NCBI GenBank assembly: GCA_950097015.1
Contig: CATNEN010000038.1
Span: 16,822,001 to 16,886,000, forward strand
Direction of reading: 5' to 3'
DNA: 64,000 bases
Source: Macrostomum hystrix
Taxonomy: Eukaryota > Platyhelminthes > Macrostomidae
The position numbers and the translations under genes were made by a program. Below, piece after piece: positions 57,861 through 64,000 of this stretch. Numbering within the stretch: position 1 is the first letter of the stretch; the number at the start of each line of letters is the position of its first letter. The notes below the pieces were generated by a model. That model had not been told where the DNA came from. It saw only the letters and a program-made list of their open reading frames with translations, and ran no database searches.

Positions 57861-57994
57861 CAGTTGCGCTGAAACTCGTGCCGGGCTAGCTAGCCGCTCG
57901 GCCAGTTCTTAAGGAAGCCGCGGTAACAGCTCTACAACTCGGCATCTGTAAACAGCGTCTGCCTCGTCAGGTCGTGAAGCTCGCGTGGGGTCAG
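57861..57994 (-). pseudogene. Decayed exon of a neuronal calcium sensor (EF-hand) gene
   Basis: On the minus strand, from an AATTATAG acceptor, one unbroken frame reads LTPRELHDLTRQTLFTDAEL, stop, SCYRGFLKNWPSG, stop, LARHEFQR. This matches the N-terminal exon of NCS-1/visinin/KChIP-type proteins (ELxxLxxxTxFTxxELQxxYxGFLKxCPSGxLxxxEF). The conserved Cys of CPSG is Trp. Both stops are TAG, at positions where relatives commonly have Gln. No neighbouring EF-hand exons are visible. I read it as a relic of a duplicated exon. Confidence 0.6.
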
Positions 57995-57999
57995 CTATA

Positions 58000-59520
58000 A
58001 TTAATATGATTTTGTTCCCATGTCAGGGGACAAGGTCAGGGCGGACGCGGCTGAAATCAATGGTGGCACTACCAAATCCACTTAACTTTTAAACTTCCTA
58101 GTCCGCTCGACTTATGAAGAAAATCTGAAGTCCAAGCTTAAGTGACCTCAGCTATCTCTGAGCAAAGCACATGTACATCGTGTCTGAACCAAGGACCACT
58201 TATATAGGAGTAGTTATATATAACTTGCCTAACATGTTGCTTAACCTAATTGTATAAAAGTTTTCTACATGAAAACTTTTTTTCTAAGCGGCAACGGCGC
58301 GCCAAGCGATGTAAACGCACGCTGGCGACAAGCTGGTGACGACAGCTTCGGAGAACCAGGATCGCAGCAGGACTGACTGCAGAAGCTGCCGTACGATACC
58401 TGGGCCTACAACACTTCCGTACACAGCACCAGCCGGCATCAGCCCATATCAGATCCTTCACAGCTAGCCACGGAGGCTGGCTCTCGACAGTTGGCTGATG
58501 AACGGCGACCAGCCGGCAGCGGACGATGGACATAACGGCTTCTTGCGGCAGACTCAGGAGAACCTGCAGAGCGCTTAATTCGATTCGGTGCATTTGACTC
58601 TGTCTGAAAAGAAAGGGGGGTTGTTTTAAGTGAATTTCCGGTAGCAGAAAGATTTATCGCAGTGTTTAAATTATGATTTTGATCGACTGATTAGAACATG
58701 ATTAGAGCACTGAAGAAGAAACAGGTAAAAAGTTAAGTGTATCTATGGAACTTTTATACAGTACGGAAATAATTGACAGCCATTTGCAGTGTTGCTTTGG
58801 TGAGCTGCTTATTTGTTTTCTCTCAAATCATGTTTTCTTAGCTCCTTCTGAGAACATCTATGGCAGAACTTGAACTGCACTCTATTTTTCGTCGTACGAT
58901 ATTAACTGATCGCACTCTAGAAATATTGTTTGTGTTTTTAAGAAGTGGCACAGTTCTGTAAAGTCAAGAAAATTAAGAAACTCTCGGTGGTAATTAATGA
59001 GATGCAGAGTGATGCTGAACCATTGTATACTGTTCACAAACTCCGGCCTTACCCTCTGCTAGTATTTTGTCGATTGCTTAAAACTGGATTCTGATGCCGG
59101 CAACTTTTTTCTAGCAGTAAATTCAATCAATATTTCCCTTTTGTTTGACACCAAGGTTGTTGGAAACGGTTAATCCGATCGTTCACTGTTTTAATAATTC
59201 CCGCTATTTTTTTCCAGCCCTTGTACGTATTTTGCGCTAGCGGTCTCTATGGCAGCTGATTATTACGTTCACTACAATCACTTCTATAGTCGACTGCGGG
59301 ACCTCGATATCAGATTTGAGTTGTTATTTCACCTTTAATTTTGCCTTCCCTATGGATTTCGTATATCCATCAATGCTTGGATTCCCAGTCACTTTATTCG
59401 CTCCTCACCAGCGATTGTAATCTGTATTCACCTGAGGCAGAGCGGGTGTAGCAGCTCATGCGCAAAGCTCACTGTAGCGTGACCTGTTGAGTCGAGTCCC
59501 TCAGCGCAAGTGTTTGAGTC
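58000..59520. other. Intergenic DNA with an unassigned coding-like segment at 58.28-58.60 kb
   Basis: Mostly AT-rich. A GC-rich stretch at 58280-58600 has coding-like composition: minus-strand 115-codon frame (58246-58593), and on the plus strand a broken frame with SDVNARWRQAGDDSFGEPG and PYDTWAYNTSVHS. I recognise neither. It may be a retroelement piece or a pseudogene. Confidence 0.35.
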
Positions 59521-59588
59521 TTTGATGCCGCCATTTTCGATTTGACAATGCTCCATTATTCAAATAGAATGCGCAGCTCCAGCGACTC

Positions 59589-59598
59589 GCATAAATAA
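59589..59598 (+). promoter_or_regulatory. TATA-like box of the WSC-PAN gene
   Basis: GCATAAATAA sits about 90 bases upstream of the ATG in a block (GCGCAGCTCCAGCGACTCG) that is conserved in front of the second copy, where it reads GTATAAATAA (61091-61100). Conservation between copies supports a core promoter. Confidence 0.55.
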
Positions 59599-59685
59599 CG
59601 GCGCTCTGCAGTCAGAAATTGAAACTGCCTGCGAAGGTGGGCATCCATTTAATAAAAAATGTATACGGAACTGCAGCTTTTAGAC

Positions 59686-60549
59686 ATGTCGAATTTTCTA
59701 CCTGCGATACCTTGCTTCATGACCCTGCTTGCGAGCCTTGCCGCTGCTTCGCTTTCATACCGCCAGTTCGAAATCGTGAGCCTCGGCTGCTACGTGGACG
59801 GCACCGATGGAGTGAGAGACTTGCAGGGCCTGATGAAAGACTGGGGAGTCAACAGGATTGGCAGTGTAGTGGATGTCATGCAGGAGGACTATGGAATCCG
59901 CTCCGAAGCGATGACCTGGGAGCTGTGCAGCGGCTTCTGCGCTCTGGGCGGCTTCCAGTTCATGGCTGTACAGGGCAGGTCCTGGTGCGCCTGTGACAAC
60001 TCGTACGGCTCGCAGGGACGAGCACCTGACTATGAATGCTATTCCACTTGTCATGGAAACACAGCCCAGATTTGTGGAGGCCCATGGAGAAACAGCGTGT
60101 CTCAAATAAACTACATCTATGGCAGTAAATGCAGTGAGTTCAACAAACAATAAATCTGTCAACAATGTGATGCTGTTTGAGATCAGTTCAATTGACTGCT
60201 GCCACGGGTCTAATCGCACCACACATTTTGAGTTGAAAAATTCTATGTCACAGCTTTACGAGATATACAATCGAAATTTGCATCAGACAGGATGCTTCTG
60301 ACTTGAATCACTTCAGAAAGCAAATTCATCAAAGGAAATTGGACTCTAATCGGCCTGAGCAAATCGGACACAATGACCTATAGGACGATGAGCGCTCTGA
60401 ACGTGGCACAATGCCTGGTCCTGTGCGCCACGGGCTGTGAGGCCGCGATCTTCAACCCGGAGATTGACCTGTGCTACCTGCTGGAGTTCGCTGCCGCGCC
60501 AACTGCTCTAAGCAGCAGCAACAATGTCCAGTTCTATGTCCGCGCCTAA
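59686..60549 (+). CDS. Secreted WSC-PAN domain protein, two exons
   Basis: The exons are 59686-60133 and 60317-60549 (TAA), joined in phase 1, 226 residues. A signal peptide (MSNFLPAIPCFMTLLASLAAAS) is followed by a WSC carbohydrate-binding-type domain (about 25-145): LGCYVDGTDGVRDLQGL, MTWELCSGFCALGGFQFMAVQ, WCACDNSYGS, CYSTCHGNTAQICGGPWRNSV. The second exon encodes a PAN/Apple-like Cys motif (TMSALNVAQCLVLCATGCEA, FNPEIDLCYLLEF). WSC and PAN modules occur in secreted or surface glycan-binding proteins. I chose the second ATG because the first (59659) is not conserved in the duplicate next door. Without the second exon the frame would run only 7 codons past the donor. The exact ligand is unknown. 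Confidence 0.82.
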
Positions 60550-61160
60550 AACTAACTCATGCAGCACTCATTGTGTTGCAATATCTGTGATACACCACGG
60601 TCCCTGCTAAAATATACACAAAGACGGGCATACGTTCGTTGTAGCAAGTTGCAAATATTCCTTGTTGCAAATGTCAATGTCAGTAGGCATGCGGCACCGT
60701 CAGTCAAGGCTCGTTCACAATGCTCATACGAGCCTTTACAGATGCGCATGTTTAACACCATGTTTCCACCTCTCTGAAGTGCATTGATATCTGCAAAAAT
60801 GATCATCGTTTCATCAGAAATCACTTCCTGGAAGTGCAGTCTTTGTAAAGCGTCTGGTTGACATGTCAAGCATATAAAAATTATTTATCTGAGTAGAGCT
60901 TGAGCTGAAGCATTTGAAATTTTGTTTTAGTATGAAATCAGTTCAAATTCTTTTATTCGTTGCAATGCTATGAAAAAAAGGTATAGAACTTCTTTCAAAA
61001 ACAAACAGCCAGACAAAAAAAACTTTTTTTTGACAAAATCGACAGTGCTCGATTATTCAAATAGATTTCGCAGCTCCAGTGCAGCGACTCGTATAAATAA
61101 CGGCCTGTGAAAAAGCGATCAGTTTTGTAAATATTTTTCATGTAGCTGCCGCTTTTAGTT
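60550..61160. other. Spacer between WSC-PAN copies, including duplicated promoter
   Basis: The 3' flank (GTTGCAATATCTGTGATACACC) is repeated after the second copy (about 62010), and the promoter block recurs at 61040-61110. The duplication unit thus runs from about 59.54 to 60.62 kb. The DNA between (60620-61030) is unique and shows no gene. Confidence 0.6.
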
Positions 61161-61985
61161 ATGTCGACTTTTCTACCTGCGATACCTTTCTTTATGACTC
61201 TGCTCTTGAGCCTTTCCACTGCTTCGCTTTCATACCGACAGTTCGAAATCGTGAGCCTCGGCTGCTACGTGGATGGCACCAACGGAGTAGGACACTTGCA
61301 GGGCCTGAATCGTTGACCCTGCAGCTGTGCAGCGGCTTCTGCGCTCTGGGCGGCTTCCAGTTCATGGGTGTACAGGACGTTCGGTGGTGCCACTGTGGTA
61401 ACTCGTTCGGCTCGCAGGGGCGAGCACCGGACTATGAATGCTCTCGTATTTGTTCGGGTAATGCCGCCGAGATTTGTGGAGGCCCATAAAGGAACAGCGT
61501 GTATCAAATAAACTACATTAATACAGCAGTACATGTAGTGAGTCATACAAAAAATATATGATGAGTTCTTAACTTTATTTAAGTATTATATTTTGTTCTC
61601 GAGCCTAATCGAGCCAAAATATTCACTAGAAAAAGTTTTGATGTCGCAAGTTTCATGTTATTAAAATTAATTTAGCAAGCAGTAGGAAAAATTCCATGTG
61701 CATTGAAAGCAGACTTGCTTGACTGAATAAAACAGAATGCTTATCGCTTGAATTACTTCAGAAAGCAAGTTCGTCATTGGAAATCGGACTCTAATCGCTC
61801 TAGGCACAATGCCCTACAGGACGATGAGCGTTCTGAACGTGGCACAATGCCTTATGCTGTGCGCCACGGGCTGTGAGGCCGCGATCTTCAACCCGGAGAC
61901 TGACCTGTGCTACCTGTTGGAGTTCGCTGCCATGCCAACTGATCTAAGCAGCAGCAACAATGCCCAGTTCTATTTCTGTGCCTAA
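61161..61985 (+). pseudogene. Decayed tandem duplicate of the WSC-PAN gene
   Basis: The start ATG 61161 and signal peptide (STFLPAIPFFMTLLLSLS) are kept. A deletion of about 73 bases relative to copy 1, right after LQGL, shifts the frame to a TGA at 61314-61316. A second stop (CCATAA for CCATGG) follows in the original frame. The PAN exon (61762-61985) remains open and keeps all core Cys, so it is younger in decay than exon 1. The donor GTGAGT near 61537 is preserved. Confidence 0.85.
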
Positions 61986-62082
61986 GACTAACTCAACGCT
62001 CCGTGTGTTGCAATGTCTGTGATACACCTATGTCTGCTAAAAATATACGATCTTATAAATGTCAATTAAATCTTACAGATGG

Positions 62083-62395
62083 CGGGGGTCGGTGGCAGAG
62101 CGGTTAATGCGTTTGCCTCTCGCACCAAGGTCCCTAAGTTCGATTCAACGGCGAGGCCACATTTATTTGGGGCGCAGCCGCGGAGAGAAGGCTTGGGGGC
62201 TTTTCGTGCAATTTACGCCCTTGAGGGCCAATCTCCAAGGCACAGTGAAGTGTACGAGTACACTGCCTGACGATGAGAAAGTCAGGGCAGATGTACACAC
62301 CTGTGTGAGCGTATGCCTGCGAACGGTATCTGTGTGCATGTGTGCTCAGGAGTCAGCGAAATGGGCAGAATTGCCTCCTCGCTGGCTGCGGGTCT
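62083..62395 (+). mobile_element. SINE family A, 3' truncated
   Basis: A clear head (GGGGGTCGGTGGCAGAGCGG, B box AGTTCGATTC) and full body to GAATTGCCTCCTCGCTGGCT. It breaks off at GCGGGTCT, where non-LTR retrotransposon sequence begins. The ATT tail is missing, so the junction is a later rearrangement or insertion. Confidence 0.9.
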
Positions 62396-62968
62396 AAGGA
62401 GCGCATTGAGCAGCATTTTCTTAATTGTCCAGGACATCACTAGGAAGAAGAAATAAGAAAGTGGAAGAAAAACATTCCAGTTGGCCTGAAGCCTGCACTC
62501 CCCAACCAAAGTCGCTGACAAATCGAACGACGACATCTGCTCGCTGCTGAGCGGCCATTTTCGTTCGTGACCCAGCCATCGTTCGCTATGTACATGTACA
62601 TGATCCGGCATCGCCATGTGGTCCTTTCTGCTGCTCCGGACGTGAAAACGCCGAGCATTTCATCTGCCACTGCCCGGCCTTCACCCGGGCTAGGCTAAAA
62701 CATCTCGGGCCGGCACCGACCCTTGCCGAAGCCTGCTCGCCCGATAACATTCCACAACTCGCCCACTTCCTCCGGGATACCGGCCGAGCTGAGTTCTTCC
62801 CAGCCTATGGCGAGGAAGATCACGCGGCGGAATCGACCGACGGACCACCCTGAGCGGCACCGCCTCGCTGGAGGCCGTCTGGCTGCCAGGGGTTAGCGAT
62901 ATGGGCGGCATGGGCCGCCTCCTCGCTGCGTCCGTCACGGAGGCTCCCTGCCGCTAAGTCAAGTAAGT
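62396..62968 (+). mobile_element. 3' end of a non-LTR retrotransposon (degenerate ORF2 C-terminus)
   Basis: Read in frames on the plus strand it gives CPFCCSGRENAEHFICHCPA, the C-terminal zinc motif CxxC-x-H-x-C found after reverse transcriptase in many non-LTR elements. It continues FTRARLKHLGPAPTLAEA and LAHFLRDTGRAEFF. The element ends in CTAAGTCAAGTAAGTAAGTC, a short tandem tail of the kind seen in such elements. There is no intact frame, and 5' regions are lost. Confidence 0.65.
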
Positions 62969-62984
62969 AAGTCAAGAGCGGCCA

Positions 62985-64000
62985 TTTCAATCCGAGACAA
63001 CCGAGCCCAGTGTGCTGGAGAGTCTGTGGCAGCGTTTCTGGTGGAGCTGCGGAAGCTGGCCGAGTGCTGCAACTTTGGCAACGGCTTGTCCCAACATGCT
63101 GCGTGACAGACTGGTGTGCGGCATCGCTGATGGAGCTGACCTTCACCCTGGACACAGCAAAGAAGATCGCTCAGGCGGGCGAGAATCAGGAGCCATTAAC
63201 TGCCGGTCACTGGGATCAGTGATCTTGGCAGCACCGACGCCATCGACGAGAGAGCGACGCTGTGCTGCTGAGAGAGCGGCAGCAACCAGAAGAAGATTGC
63301 AGACAGCTGCCAGCCGAAGGCCGTCGGCGCTGCTTCTGCTGCCTCTTAACTCGTCACCTGGCCCCTTCTTGGACAAGCTGGTGGACACACCAGCTGGTGG
63401 AGCAGGAGACAACGTGCGAAAGCCCAGACCAGGTGTCTTAGCCGTTCTAGTACTTGTGATCGGACCGGCCTCAGTCAAGGTTTCCGCCGATCGGTCTTCA
63501 TCGAAGTGCGGCAGCACGAGATGGAGGTGGAAACAGGTGCGTCTGTGCCGTTTCACATTCAAAACGACCCTGGAAGACCTAGTTACACTGTCGCGGTCAA
63601 CCATTCAGCCCAGCACCTCAGGTCAGGCCGTGTGCGTTCTGGGCCAGATGAGGCGCAACTGCGGCAGCTCGTTGACACTAGCGACGGTCCGAGCCTACTC
63701 GGCCGGGATCGGCTGGCCCAGCTGCGTCTGGACTGGCAGTCAGTCAAGCGTATCGGTGAGCCAGCTGAAGAGCTCATCAAGGTGTTCTCGGAAGTCTTCC
63801 AAGGCCTGGGAGAGTTCAACGGCAAGCCAGTGTCTATCAGTATCAAGAAGCAGGAGCTGGTGGCCCGGCATGGACCGTGATATCGAGGCGAAGGCAGCAG
63901 AATGCCATGGTTGCCGGAAGGCACCAGCGAGTCGTTCCGGAGGTGCCACTGCAACCATGGCAGCTGCCGAAAAGGCCCTGGTCACATTAACTTCGCAGAC
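62985..64000 (+). mobile_element. Ty3/Gypsy-type LTR retrotransposon fragment (gag to start of pol), degenerate, runs off the window
   Basis: A gag-like stretch (SVAAFLVELRKLAE, CNFGN, LRDRLVCGI) occurs at 62990-63180. After frame breaks, a protease-like segment has MEVETGASV near 63525, where the catalytic DTGA reads ETGA. Then GPSLLGRDRLAQLRLDWQSV and EVFQGLGEFNGKPVSI lead towards reverse transcriptase (63490-63880). These blocks are in Ty3/Gypsy order. Stops and shifts show it is not functional. The RT and integrase parts would lie to the right. Confidence 0.75.

Overview
The window is eukaryotic nuclear DNA from an animal. It carries spliced GT-AG genes with GC-rich exons in AT-rich surroundings, tRNA-derived SINEs, DNA-transposon remnants and many minisatellites. 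Gene content is clearly metazoan: novel PKC, IP3 3-kinase, a DBH/MOXD-type copper monooxygenase, GPS2, DNTTIP1 and phosducin-like protein. The style (compact genes, short introns beside repeat-filled ones, Gln-rich insertions) suggests an invertebrate, perhaps a lophotrochozoan or free-living flatworm. That placement is inference, not proof.

Layout. 1-1.5 kb: end of a DXD-type glycosyltransferase (+). 4.05-7.52 kb: novel PKC epsilon-type kinase lacking its first exon (+). 10.05-13.18 kb: complete three-exon PDCL (-). 15.6-17.6 kb: intronless DNTTIP1-like gene (-). 17.6-22.7 kb: AT-rich intergenic DNA with a hAT-type MITE nested in a SINE, a Merlin-like transposase relic and a 130-bp hairpin element. 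22.7-30.2 kb: eight-exon IP3 3-kinase (+). 31.05-36.4 kb: nine-exon copper monooxygenase (-). 36.4-43.2 kb: repeats, two more MITEs and a GC-rich relic. 43.3 kb: NIP7 (+). 44.8-49.3 kb: an unrecognised five-exon gene (+). 51.4-54.2 kb: GPS2 (-). 54.2-59.5 kb: repeats and a dead calcium-sensor exon. 59.5-62.0 kb: tandem pair of WSC-PAN secreted-protein genes, the second decayed. 62.4-64 kb: non-LTR and Ty3/Gypsy retrotransposon debris.

The most striking feature is the introns. Nearly every long intron is filled either by a tRNA-derived SINE or by a minisatellite (units of 16-58 bp, about 15 arrays in 64 kb). Several arrays carry splice-site-like motifs on the sense strand of the host gene. One 55-bp array has duplicated a real 5' splice site about six times, and two related 20/21-bp arrays sit in introns of two different genes. 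Most long repeat-like open frames come from arrays whose unit is a multiple of three and are not genes.

Exon joins for PDCL, ITPK, the monooxygenase, the unknown gene, GPS2 and the WSC-PAN gene were built by hand from splice consensus, phase continuity and family resemblance. All sum to whole codons.
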